Below are positions 52,639 through 60,160 of a DNA stretch of 64,000 nt, piece after piece; within the stretch, counting starts at the first letter, position 1; each line of letters begins with the position of its first letter. This DNA comes from Alteromonas sp. LMIT006 (GTDB lineage: Bacteria; Pseudomonadota; Gammaproteobacteria; Enterobacterales; Alteromonadaceae). The notes beneath the pieces were generated by a model. The model was not told the origin of the DNA and did no database searches. It saw only the letters and a program-made list of their open reading frames with translations. Both the position numbers and the translations under genes were made by a program. The stretch covers positions 2,469,121-2,533,120 of the forward strand of contig NZ_CP101291.1 of NCBI RefSeq assembly GCF_024300645.1, read 5' to 3'.

Positions 52639-53314
52639 GACACTCTCCTATGCGCATTTGCTCACGATTACCTGCCTTATCATAGGTATATTGTCTATCA
52701 CCATTGACGGCATCTTCGGCGCAGACTAAGCGATTGAGAGAGTCATAATGAAAAGTAGAAGTCGTACTGGCGGATGTATTAGCAAATTGCACATTATCAA
52801 TAGCAATATCGCCGCGATATCCACCTGCAGCGATAGCCACAAAACGAATGGATTTTCTTCCCGGATAAAACGCAAGACTCACTTGCTGACGTGTCCATGG
52901 AGTGGAGGAATTTTTATGCTGCTGATGCGAAGCTTGCCAGACGCGATGCCAAGCATTCTCAAAATACACCTCAAGCCCAAGGGTACCAGTCTGATCACCA
53001 TGCATGTGATAATCAAAGATAATCGTGTTACTGCTGACATTGCTTTTTTGCAGCATGGCGGTATTGCCTTTATGATATGCACCACCGAAGGAAGTCTCTA
53101 AAAACACATAATAAGGACTGCCATTTGCCCCTGAAGCAGGCCCAGTTCCAGAAGAAGGCGTTGCCCCTTGACGACGAAAAAAAACTTTAGAGCCGGTATT
53201 AATAAAACCATCCCAACCGGATTCAAAACCATGGACTGATGCAACACTGGCTGTCGTAGTGAATCCAGACAGTAACATAAGCAGTCCACTACATACAAAA
53301 GACTTAACCTTCAT
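52631..53314 (-). CDS. secreted MAM-like domain protein with YD repeats
   Basis: 227 residues from the ATG at 53314, six bases after GAAGGGG; an ATG at 53320 overlaps that SD. A signal peptide (about 1-24) precedes a MAM-like domain: FESGWDGFINTG, IIFDYHMHGDQTGTLGLEVYF, WHRVWQ, and GDIAIDNVQF (about 30-180). Two YD repeats end the protein (FHYDSLNRLVC; YTYDKAGNREQ). MAM-like domains bind proteins or sugars at cell surfaces, so this subunit might hold or target the complex. It overlaps the genes on both sides. Confidence 0.75.
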   Translation of the reverse strand: MKVKSFVCSGLLMLLSGFTTTASVASVHGFESGWDGFINTGSKVFFRRQGATPSSGTGPASGANGSPYYVFLETSFGGAYHKGNTAMLQKSNVSSNTIIFDYHMHGDQTGTLGLEVYFENAWHRVWQASHQQHKNSSTPWTRQQVSLAFYPGRKSIRFVAIAAGGYRGDIAIDNVQFANTSASTTSTFHYDSLNRLVCAEDAVNGDRQYTYDKAGNREQMRIGECHE

Positions 53315-53654
53315 TATCATCCCCTTCTAATGTCACAGCTTGATAGGGATCACATAATTGTTTTGCAACGTCATTAAGATCATTCGAAGAATGACTCACG
53401 CAATGATTGACTTCAACCACATCAACTCCGTTAGGTAATTGCTGATAATGACGAAGCACACACATGTCATACATTTGCGATTCTTCAGAAAACTCAAACG
53501 CAATATGCGCTTCAACCTGATTGTGGCATTTTACAAGGTACGATTGGTTTTCTTGCTCTATTAATGTGAAGTCAGCCGCTTGGCTTGATGCTGATACGAT
53601 AGTTATTGCACCGAAGAGTAAAAAAATTGAAGGTTTTGGTGATAATGAAGGCAT
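53304..53654 (-). CDS. small secreted protein at the head of the toxin operon
   Basis: 116 residues with a signal peptide (about 1-26, ending SSQAA). The mature part has four cysteines, an even number suited to disulfides, and an acidic C-terminus. No family is recognised. It has AGGAG eight bases before the ATG, is the first gene of the operon and overlaps the MAM-like gene by 11 bases, so production with the toxin is likely. Confidence 0.65.
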   Translation of the reverse strand: MPSLSPKPSIFLLFGAITIVSASSQAADFTLIEQENQSYLVKCHNQVEAHIAFEFSEESQMYDMCVLRHYQQLPNGVDVVEVNHCVSHSSNDLNDVAKQLCDPYQAVTLEGDDNEG

Positions 53655-54140
53655 GAGGCGGCTCCTGTTTCGTGCATCTTATTTCGTGGGACCTGTTTTT
53701 ATGAATTAAGCGGAATAGACAAAATATTGACAATTAGACATAAGTATGAGGATAATAGGTGGTTAAATTATTTGTAATTAATTATTTATGGTAAATATCC
53801 ATTTTGAAAAGTTAACGTGTTATTAGCTAACAGTATTTATTTTAGAGCTGTATATTTCAAACTAAATTGCAATGACTTCTATTTGTTATTTTTTATTACT
53901 ACCAGCTAAAAGCTTTTCATCACCTAAATACTGCAAAGCCTTTATGTTTGATTTTTATTAGTCGTAAATTCATATAAATAAGTGCACCACTCTTTGATGA
54001 AGCATAGCTAGTAACCTCTTTCCGTAGTTTTGAGCAATTAACCCCAAAATAGTTTCCTACCAAGTTTTGCATAAAACGGCGCTTTATTAAGTATTAGCAA
54101 AAAACAAATATCCAACTATATTTTGCAAATTGCTAGGTTT

Positions 54141-54189
54141 GAAAAAGTGAGAATCTTGATTAACTCGTTACGCTTATTCTCACCTTTTT
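54141..54189. terminator. bidirectional hairpin terminator between tnpC and the toxin operon
   Basis: GTGAGAAT (54147-54154) and ATTCTCAC (54176-54183) pair; the plus strand has CTTTTT and the minus strand TTTTTC after the stem. It would stop tnpABC transcripts before they enter the toxin operon. The rest of 53655-54339 is AT-rich with no convincing gene and should hold the toxin operon promoter; I could not pick one with confidence. Confidence 0.65.
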
Positions 54190-54339
54190 GCTATGATCTA
54201 TGTGAAAACTAATAAATCGCCTTTACGTATTGATATTTAGGGTTTGTCTCACGTTTCATAGCAACCAAAAGTGTGAGGGTGTATGATAAATAATCACCCT
54301 GAAAGTTATCTTTAAATATCTTCTAGTGGACACTTATTT

Positions 54340-55875
54340 TTAAATAGCCTGTAGTGATGACTTATCGTCTAGGTCGATATTCCACGGCAAGAGTTTATCA
54401 ATCTGATTGATAGGGTGCTGACTGATGCGTTTGAGTACCGCTGTCAGATACTGTGTTGGATTAATGTCATTGAGTTTTGCGGTGCCAAGTATCGAGTACA
54501 GTACAGCTGCCCGTTCGCCTCCCGCCTTTGAGCCTGCAAACAGATAGTTTTTACGCCCGAGTGCAATGGGTCTGATAGAGCGCTCTGCCGAGTTGTTATC
54601 GATTGCGGCTCGACCATCTTTTGTGTAGGCATAGATACCGTCCTTTTGCTTTATCGCATAGGCAATGGCTTTCGATATGGCTGAGCCTTTCGATACGGTG
54701 CGTAAGCGATTGTCTAGATATTCATATAGTGTATCTAGTATCGGGATAGCCTGTTGTTGTCTTATCTTGACTCGTTTATCGGGTGGTTGATTGCGGATAT
54801 TTTTTTCAATGGCATACAGTCTTTGGATATACGCGATGGCTTGTTCGGCAATCGGAGCAGGACCTGATTGCGTAATATCATAAAATTTACGCCTGACATG
54901 TGCCATGCACGCTACAAAGGTCACATTATTGCGATACACATCGTTGTAGCCGGCATAAGCATCGGCTTGCAGTGCGCCTTTGAAGTGACGCAAGTGTGAA
55001 GTGGGATGAATGCTTTTTCTATCTTCGCTGTATTGTAGCCAGACCGCAGGCGGTGCTTGCTCGCTCCATGCGCGTCCATCTCGAACATACGTCCAATAGC
55101 GCCCGACTTGCGTGCGACCTTTTCCTGGGGAGAGTGTGGGGGCGGTGGTGTCATCAGCATGTAAGTGAGAAGCTTGTTTGACATGCTTGCCAATGGCTTC
55201 AGCGAGTGGGCTAAGTAATCGGCTTACCTGACCGACCCAATCCGCTAAAGTAGAGCGCTCTACATCGATGCCTTCGCGTACCATCTTTTGAGCCTGACGG
55301 TATAGTGGTTGATGGTCAAGGTACTTGTCCACCATGACTTGGGTGAGCACATTCGCACTGGGTAAAACCTTGTTAATCACACGCTCAGGCGCTGCATCTT
55401 GTACGAGAGTCTCACACTGACTACAGCCATACTTAGGGCGAACGATTTTAATCACACGGTAGCTGACTGGCACGACATCGAGCATTTCAGAGACATCATC
55501 CCCAATGTGCATCAGCTTACCGTTACAGCATGGACAGCTTTGATGGCTGTCGAGGCGTTTTTCATCACGTGGTAAAGATTCGGGTAATTTCACTCGACGC
55601 TTAGGAGTGCGTTTCCCCATCGACGATGTATCATCAGCAGAAGCTGCTGTTTGCGCTATCTGAGTTTCTAGCTCTTCAAGTTGCAACTCGGTTTGATGGA
55701 TGTTTTTCTCAACTTGTTCGGATGAGCGACCAAAGCGATGACGTTTGAGTGCATTGAGTTGCTGATACAAGTCCTCGATGACAGCCGTTTTTTGAGACAG
55801 CTGAGCCGCTTGTTGCGCGATGATTTCACGCAAGGCGTTGGTGTCGTCGGGTAAGGCGGAAGGGCTTGTTTTCAT
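54340..55875 (-). CDS. tnpC: IS66-family transposase TnpC
   Basis: 511 residues from the ATG at 55875 (MKTSPSALPDD); a frame back to 55911 is less likely. An N-terminal leucine-zipper-like coil and LKRHRFGRSSEQ, a zinc-finger segment CPCCNGK, then the DDE domain with LHADDTTAP, ALQADAYAGYN and NNSAERSIRPIALGRKNYLF. All typical IS66 parts are intact, so the transposon may still be active. Confidence 0.95.
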   Translation of the reverse strand: MKTSPSALPDDTNALREIIAQQAAQLSQKTAVIEDLYQQLNALKRHRFGRSSEQVEKNIHQTELQLEELETQIAQTAASADDTSSMGKRTPKRRVKLPESLPRDEKRLDSHQSCPCCNGKLMHIGDDVSEMLDVVPVSYRVIKIVRPKYGCSQCETLVQDAAPERVINKVLPSANVLTQVMVDKYLDHQPLYRQAQKMVREGIDVERSTLADWVGQVSRLLSPLAEAIGKHVKQASHLHADDTTAPTLSPGKGRTQVGRYWTYVRDGRAWSEQAPPAVWLQYSEDRKSIHPTSHLRHFKGALQADAYAGYNDVYRNNVTFVACMAHVRRKFYDITQSGPAPIAEQAIAYIQRLYAIEKNIRNQPPDKRVKIRQQQAIPILDTLYEYLDNRLRTVSKGSAISKAIAYAIKQKDGIYAYTKDGRAAIDNNSAERSIRPIALGRKNYLFAGSKAGGERAAVLYSILGTAKLNDINPTQYLTAVLKRISQHPINQIDKLLPWNIDLDDKSSLQAI

Positions 55876-55948
55876 GGGCTTTATTATACCACTGAGCCCA
55901 GATGAACACACGTTTTAATCCCTTTTTTAAGGCCTTTTTTCACTCTTT

Positions 55949-56296
55949 TTAAGCGCTGTATTGTGGGCGAGAACGCCTTGCCGGAGGACGCCAATCGATG
56001 CCTTCTAATAACATGGATAATTGCGCATGAGACAGATGCACCGCACCCGATTGTGCACTAGGCCAGACAAAACGACCTTGCTCCAAACGCTTGTAGTACA
56101 GACACAATCCTTGGCCATCCCACCACAACAATTTGACTCTATCGCCACGCTTACCACGAAACACAAATACATGGCCATTAAATGGGTCTTTGTCTAAAAC
56201 ATGCTGGGCAATGGCGGATAAACCATCAAAGCCTTTACGCATATCCGTGTGTCCTGCACATAACCAAATGCGCACATCGTGTGACAATCCAATCAT
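55949..56296 (-). CDS. tnpB: IS66 accessory protein TnpB
   Basis: 115 residues with the family pattern VRIWLCAGHTDMRKGFDGL and FVFRGKRGDRVKLLWWDGQGLCLYYKRLE. It is needed for IS66 transposition but has no known catalytic motif. It overlaps tnpA by four bases, as usual. Confidence 0.95.
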   Translation of the reverse strand: MIGLSHDVRIWLCAGHTDMRKGFDGLSAIAQHVLDKDPFNGHVFVFRGKRGDRVKLLWWDGQGLCLYYKRLEQGRFVWPSAQSGAVHLSHAQLSMLLEGIDWRPPARRSRPQYSA

Positions 56297-56691
56297 GTCA
56301 GCGCCTCAATAACGGTTTTGATGAAGCCAGGATGATTGTCATGAAACACAATCCGATGCCCATTACGTAACTCAATGTGCATTGATGCAGCAGTTGGCGG
56401 TGGGGGGACTGAGGGCTTAACTGGCTCAGACACAACAGTGACAGGCAATAAAGACTCTGATACAGCCGACTCAGGGGCAACTAATTCCGTTGTTTGCTTG
56501 GCTTTTGTGACCCAAGAGGCTTTACCATCTCTCGCTTCGCGCACCCAACGAAAAATCTGATTGTGATTGATATCAAATTGTCGTGAAATGACAGATACAG
56601 ACAATGTGCCTTGTGTAACCTCATTGACGATGTGCATTTTATACTCAGGGGAAAACACCCTGCGCGAAGTTGTTTGCTTGATTCCTGACAT
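56293..56691 (-). CDS. tnpA: IS66 accessory protein TnpA (helix-turn-helix)
   Basis: 132 residues from the second ATG (56691); an ATG at 56697 is two codons earlier. An N-terminal helix-turn-helix (RRVFSPEYKMHIVNEVTQGTLSVSVISRQFDINHNQIFRWVREARDG, cut here in sense by function, residues about 10-56) resembles IS3/IS66 orfA proteins; a proline-rich middle part is followed by IELRNGHRIVFHDNH. It lies 25 bases inside the right terminal repeat. Confidence 0.93.
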   Translation of the reverse strand: MSGIKQTTSRRVFSPEYKMHIVNEVTQGTLSVSVISRQFDINHNQIFRWVREARDGKASWVTKAKQTTELVAPESAVSESLLPVTVVSEPVKPSVPPPPTAASMHIELRNGHRIVFHDNHPGFIKTVIEALT

Positions 56692-56715
56692 AATCAACTC
56701 AACTATGAAAATGAC

Positions 56716-56765
56716 AGGATGACAGATTTATGAGGCGTTTAAAGATGTAATGACCGTACGCTTAC
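56716..56765 (-). repeat. right terminal inverted repeat of the IS66-type transposon
   Basis: Reverse complement identical over 50 bases to 45881-45930. The 8 bases beyond it, TCATATTC, repeat those before the left end. Confidence 0.95.
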
Positions 56766-56976
56766 TCATATTCTGATTTTGCTTTTTTAATTTTTGATTC
56801 TGCTTTTTTATGTTTTGATTATCCTTTTTCATCTGCACAACAGGGGGATTTAACCCTAAGTTATCCAATAAGCCAGTTAAAAAATTAAATCCCGCTTTTG
56901 AGACCAGCAGCAAACCATTTACTACAAGGGATAAAACAAGAAGTAATGTTAAAAATGCCTTGATCAAGATTTTCAT
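56766..56976 (-). pseudogene. 5' part of the island gene split by the transposon
   Basis: About 70 codons: a hydrophobic N-terminal anchor (FLTLLLVLSLVVNGLLLVS) and a polar coiled-coil repeat rich in K, N and Q (IKKQNQKLKKQNQNM). In the present sequence the frame runs into the transposon and stops 12 codons later. The original continuation is at 45872 downward, giving KKQNQNM followed by KRGVRDY. The start ATG at 56976 is preceded by GGGAAATTT. Confidence 0.8.
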
Positions 56977-57053
56977 AAATTTCCCTCACTCGCTTACGTT
57001 TCTATATTACACACTATCATATCCCCTCCTAGATAACCTTTTAAAATCTAAAT

Positions 57054-57089
57054 CCCCTACCCACCCATAGCAATATGAGTAAGTAGGGG
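57054..57089 (-). terminator. hairpin terminator of the integrase gene, right copy
   Basis: 36 bases identical to the core of the hairpin at 45258-45295: a 16-bp stem with G-U pairs around TTGC, followed on the minus strand by ATTTAGATTTT. It is eight bases past the integrase stop. Confidence 0.8.
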
Positions 57090-57096
57090 CGTTATT

Positions 57097-58254
57097 TTAA
57101 AGCTCAATGGCGGCCACTTGGCAGGCGTTTCTAAGAGTCTCCTGAGATATTTTTGCATATCGAAGGGTGGTGGTATAACAGGCATGATTCGCTAACTGTT
57201 GAACACTCGCTAATGAAACGTTGCTCGATACAAGATTACTACAAAACGTATGACGTAGGTCATGTATACGCACAGTCTGAGGTATATCAGCCTCCCTTAA
57301 AGCACTCTTAAACGACTTTTTAAAATCGTTATATGGCTTTTGCGTCACAGGATTAATAAACACATAAGTACAATGCATTCCTAACACTCGGGATAAGATA
57401 TCCATGGCGGTTGTGTTGAGTAAGATCACATTTTGCTTTTTATTCTTAGCGACACTAGGTGGAACCGTTATTGTGCAGCTATTCATATCGACCCAAGACC
57501 ATTGAAGCGCTTTTGCTACCCCACTTCTTACTCCCGTTACCAGTAAGAATATCATCAATAGGTTAACCGGGCGATCAGGGTGCTGCATGAGGACTTCGAT
57601 AAAACGCTGTTGCTCTTGAGGCGTTAAAAAGCGCTCTTTTTGATTATCAAACTTAATGTACTCAACCTTATCACATGGGTTCTTAGTGACAAGCTCCCAT
57701 TGTATTGCCAATGTAAACATGCGACTCAATAACTTTAAGTGTCCGGTAATATGACTACCTGATAAATTTTGCTCTAACAAGTTAGTTTGAAACCGCTCTA
57801 TATCTATTACCTTAATCTCCTCAAGCTGCTGACGACCAAAAGTTGGCTTAAGACGCAGTCGCCACATCGACTCAATATTCCTAAATGTGCGCAATCGGGT
57901 TTTGACATGTGGCCAATAATACTGCTCCCAAAACGCATTCAAGCTCAACATTGACATATGACTCGTCTGGGTAATGGGTGGTGAAAAGGGGGAATGAGGG
58001 GATTGGCTGGATTGAGGGATGAGCTGAGCCACTTTTTGTAATGCCTCTTCCAATGAAAGCCTATCGGAACGTCCTAAGTTATGGTCTTTTTCTTTGGTGC
58101 GATAGCGATATGTCCCCACCCCTTTTGACGTCTGACGTATCTCGATGCGAAAGCCTTTCGGTAAATTGTCCGCTCGATACTCCGCCTTAATCTTGTCCTT
58201 TGGTGTGGGTAAATTATCAATAAAAGTTTGGTCAATATATGAGTATTTCATCAT
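57097..58254 (-). CDS. tyrosine recombinase (island integrase)
   Basis: 385 residues from the ATG at 58254, which has GGAGAT just upstream; the frame is open to 58548 but those 98 codons overlap the resolvase gene. A basic N-terminal arm-binding part, a core-binding domain (about 110-200) and a catalytic domain with TGVRSG (first Arg), HDLRHTF (His-x-x-Arg), ANHACYTTTLRYAKIS (second His and nucleophile Tyr) are present. It belongs to the phage/island integrases that use tRNA genes, which fits the tRNA-derived repeats at both ends. Confidence 0.92.
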   Translation of the reverse strand: MMKYSYIDQTFIDNLPTPKDKIKAEYRADNLPKGFRIEIRQTSKGVGTYRYRTKEKDHNLGRSDRLSLEEALQKVAQLIPQSSQSPHSPFSPPITQTSHMSMLSLNAFWEQYYWPHVKTRLRTFRNIESMWRLRLKPTFGRQQLEEIKVIDIERFQTNLLEQNLSGSHITGHLKLLSRMFTLAIQWELVTKNPCDKVEYIKFDNQKERFLTPQEQQRFIEVLMQHPDRPVNLLMIFLLVTGVRSGVAKALQWSWVDMNSCTITVPPSVAKNKKQNVILLNTTAMDILSRVLGMHCTYVFINPVTQKPYNDFKKSFKSALREADIPQTVRIHDLRHTFCSNLVSSNVSLASVQQLANHACYTTTLRYAKISQETLRNACQVAAIEL

Positions 58255-58321
58255 TATCTCCGGTATAAAATGTTGTTTAATGCTTTGAATGAAAAGGCAG
58301 GGGTGAGCCTGCCTTGTATGA

Positions 58322-58993
58322 TTAAGCCTGACGCAGTAGTCGTGACACGATGGCACTGCTGAAAGGCTTGTTACGATAACTGCATAACCCACGTTGATTG
58401 AGCAAGTGGGCCAGTTCGACCGTATTGGCTTGCGGGTACTGAGCTTGCAGATGATGGATGACCTTGATGATTTTTTGTCGCCAAGCGCCTTGAGCAGACG
58501 TACGGGCTTGAGTTGCAGAAATAGTGTCAGTATTACGACAACGCTCAAGTTGGGGGTTACCCAATTTCACACCACGCAACTTTGCCGCACTAAGGGCTGC
58601 TTTAGTTCGTTGCGAAATCATCTGCGCTTCATGTTGGGCCATTGCAGCCAAGATATGAATCGTCAGTTGGTCGATGTCAGGGAAATCAGCGAGTTTAAAG
58701 CGGACCCCTTTTTTCTGTAAGTCAGTAATAAAGTGTAAGTCTCGGCTTAGCCTATCTAGTTTAGCCACTAACAAAACAGCATTAGCCAGTTGAGCATATT
58801 CCACAGCCCTTTCAAACTCTGGACGGTCAGAGGCTTTGCCCGAACCAACCTCTGTATACTCAGCCACTAAGATGCCATTGTGTAGCCTTAGAAAATCACT
58901 TATGGCCTGTTTTTGAGCTTGCATTCCTAAGCCAGCTTTTCCTTGCTTCACCGTCGAGACTCGGTAATAAGCCACATAGTTAATTTGACTCAT
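58322..58993 (-). CDS. serine recombinase (resolvase/invertase family)
   Basis: 223 residues. The catalytic serine is S13 in YYRVSTVKQ, followed by AKLDRLSRDLHFITDL and the long E helix MAQHEAQMISQRTKAALSAAK. A C-terminal helix-turn-helix like part follows (VELAHLLNQRGLCSYRNKPFSS). It could resolve multimers or invert DNA. Its stop is 67 bases before the integrase start, and the two are probably cotranscribed. Confidence 0.9.
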   Translation of the reverse strand: MSQINYVAYYRVSTVKQGKAGLGMQAQKQAISDFLRLHNGILVAEYTEVGSGKASDRPEFERAVEYAQLANAVLLVAKLDRLSRDLHFITDLQKKGVRFKLADFPDIDQLTIHILAAMAQHEAQMISQRTKAALSAAKLRGVKLGNPQLERCRNTDTISATQARTSAQGAWRQKIIKVIHHLQAQYPQANTVELAHLLNQRGLCSYRNKPFSSAIVSRLLRQA

Positions 58994-59151
58994 GCCTTAC
59001 TCCTTTTGGCACTCTTATAAAATCGATGGATTTTCGTAATGAGCAAAATAAGCAAGCTGAACATACCAAACATGCACTGGCTTAGACGCTCTAGTGCGAG
59101 AGGTTTGGTACAAATGAGGTAAATAGTAAATAATGATAGTATCAAGAACAT
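58990..59151 (-). CDS. small two-helix membrane protein
   Basis: 53 residues from the ATG at 59151 (65 from 59187). Two hydrophobic segments (FLILSLFTIYLI; MFGMFSLLILLI) and a basic tail (HRFYKSAKRSKA). It overlaps the resolvase start by four bases (ATGA). No family is recognised; a real gene is supported only by coupling and topology. Confidence 0.4.
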   Translation of the reverse strand: MFLILSLFTIYLICTKPLALERLSQCMFGMFSLLILLITKIHRFYKSAKRSKA

Positions 59152-59256
59152 CTTTGGTTTCCTTTGAATGTGATACACCCACACCAAACAAATGCATAAC
59201 GCTAAAAGGACATTTAGTGATATGTATTGATTGGGGTGGGCAAGTTTATTGATGAT

Positions 59257-59655
59257 TTAAGACGTCGTCTTGTTAGGGACAACTGCGTGGTTTTTACAGA
59301 TGGCATCGAGGTTGCCAATTTCGTGTCGATAAACATGCTTTGAGGATGGGCAAAGCATGCCTTCTTGGCGTAATACTGCTGCTAAAAAAGAAGCGTTATT
59401 TGCGCTTTTTCCAACAAACAAGCAATTGAATACCGTTGAGCTAAATACTTTCTCTGTTGGGAGTTTCTGCAAAACATCTTTGATTGCTGTTATAGCAATG
59501 ATGTCCGGGCTAAAAAACCCACCTCCAGAGTTCGATACGAAGCGCAAATAGATATTCTGTTTGTCATCATGCAGGATGTCGTAGTTAAGCTTTGCATGCG
59601 AACGTGCATTGAGTAGAGGGCATTGTCCCGATGATATTAGAGTATAACCCTCCAT
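59257..59655 (-). CDS. small island protein with SGGGFF motif
   Basis: 132 residues from the ATG at 59655, nine bases after GAGGAGG; a longer frame to 59754 overlaps the preceding gene. It has NIYLRFVSNSGGGFFSPDIIAI (about 40-60) and several cysteines toward the end. It is the second of a pair with the gene at 59657, separated by one base. The family is not known to me. Confidence 0.55.
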   Translation of the reverse strand: MEGYTLISSGQCPLLNARSHAKLNYDILHDDKQNIYLRFVSNSGGGFFSPDIIAITAIKDVLQKLPTEKVFSSTVFNCLFVGKSANNASFLAAVLRQEGMLCPSSKHVYRHEIGNLDAICKNHAVVPNKTTS

Positions 59656-59656
59656 G

Positions 59657-59968
59657 TTAGACCTCCTCAGCGTGCAAGATGAGTAAAAACACACCGCCCC
59701 CGGCATTACCGGTGATCTGACAGTAAAGTGAACATCCATCATCATGCTCGACAAAGTCCGGCTCTAATAAACAGCGAGTTTGAGCATCCGTCAAAACAGT
59801 TGGATAATCCGATAACTGAATATGCAAGCAGCATTTGGTGTCATGCCAGAATGCTTTTGACTCCTGCAAGTTATCAAAAGGCGTTACGATGACATCATGT
59901 AATAACCGATGCGCATGACTAGAGATTGCCATAGGGGTATCCCATGGCCACGTGTATGTTGTATACAT
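59657..59968 (-). CDS. small island protein with AGGGVF motif
   Basis: 103 residues. It ends CQITGNAGGGVFLLILHAEE, close in pattern to the partner's SNSGGGFFSPDIIAI, so the two may be related. Cysteines and tryptophans are frequent; no signal peptide. Its promoter should lie in 59969-60085, back to back with that of the polymerase-like gene. Function unknown. Confidence 0.55.
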   Translation of the reverse strand: MYTTYTWPWDTPMAISSHAHRLLHDVIVTPFDNLQESKAFWHDTKCCLHIQLSDYPTVLTDAQTRCLLEPDFVEHDDGCSLYCQITGNAGGGVFLLILHAEEV

Positions 59969-60085
59969 AAGGTATTCCTATAAATGAATAAGATGGAGCA
60001 GTGCACGTAATGAAATACCGTGCTCTGTTTGGAAGGAGTTTTCCGATATAGATACTGATTTTTTCTCAGTTTAAATAATCAGTTT

Positions 60086-60114
60086 TTGCGAGCATCTCTG
60101 ATTATGTTTATTCT
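60086..60114 (+). promoter_or_regulatory. candidate promoter of the polymerase-like gene
   Basis: TTGCGA (60086-60091), 17 bp, TATTCT (60109-60114). It leaves a leader of about 40 bases before the gene. Confidence 0.4.
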
Positions 60115-60160
60115 ATAGCGATACCTATTTTGTAATGTGCATGAACAGTAAGGAGCTGTG

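Larger units (their letters stand above)
45881..56765. mobile_element. 10.9-kb IS66-family transposon carrying a YD-repeat toxin locus
   Basis: The unit is bounded by 50-bp perfect inverted repeats starting GTAAGCGTACGG (45881-45930 and 56716-56765) and flanked by exact 8-bp direct repeats TCATATTC (45873-45880, 56766-56773). IS66 elements have GTAAGCG-type ends and make 8-bp duplications. tnpA, tnpB and tnpC lie at the right end; the other 8.4 kb, between tnpC and the left end, carries the secreted Rhs-like genes, two toxin tips and two candidate immunity genes. No second left end occurs next to tnpC. The host gene is restored in frame by excision, so the whole unit inserted in one event. 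Confidence 0.93.

Noticed and set aside
54150..54340. A proximal left end of a simple IS66 just after tnpC
   Set aside because: ACGCTTA at 54170 resembles the end motif but is in the wrong orientation, lacks the following 40 bases, and the true end with matching duplication is at 45881.
45881..54340. A type VI secretion effector island
   Set aside because: No PAAR, VgrG, Hcp or adaptor gene is present, and the proteins carry Sec signals.
57097..58548. A 483-residue integrase using the longest frame
   Set aside because: The first 98 codons overlap the resolvase gene, are not integrase-like, and the ATG at 58254 has a good SD.
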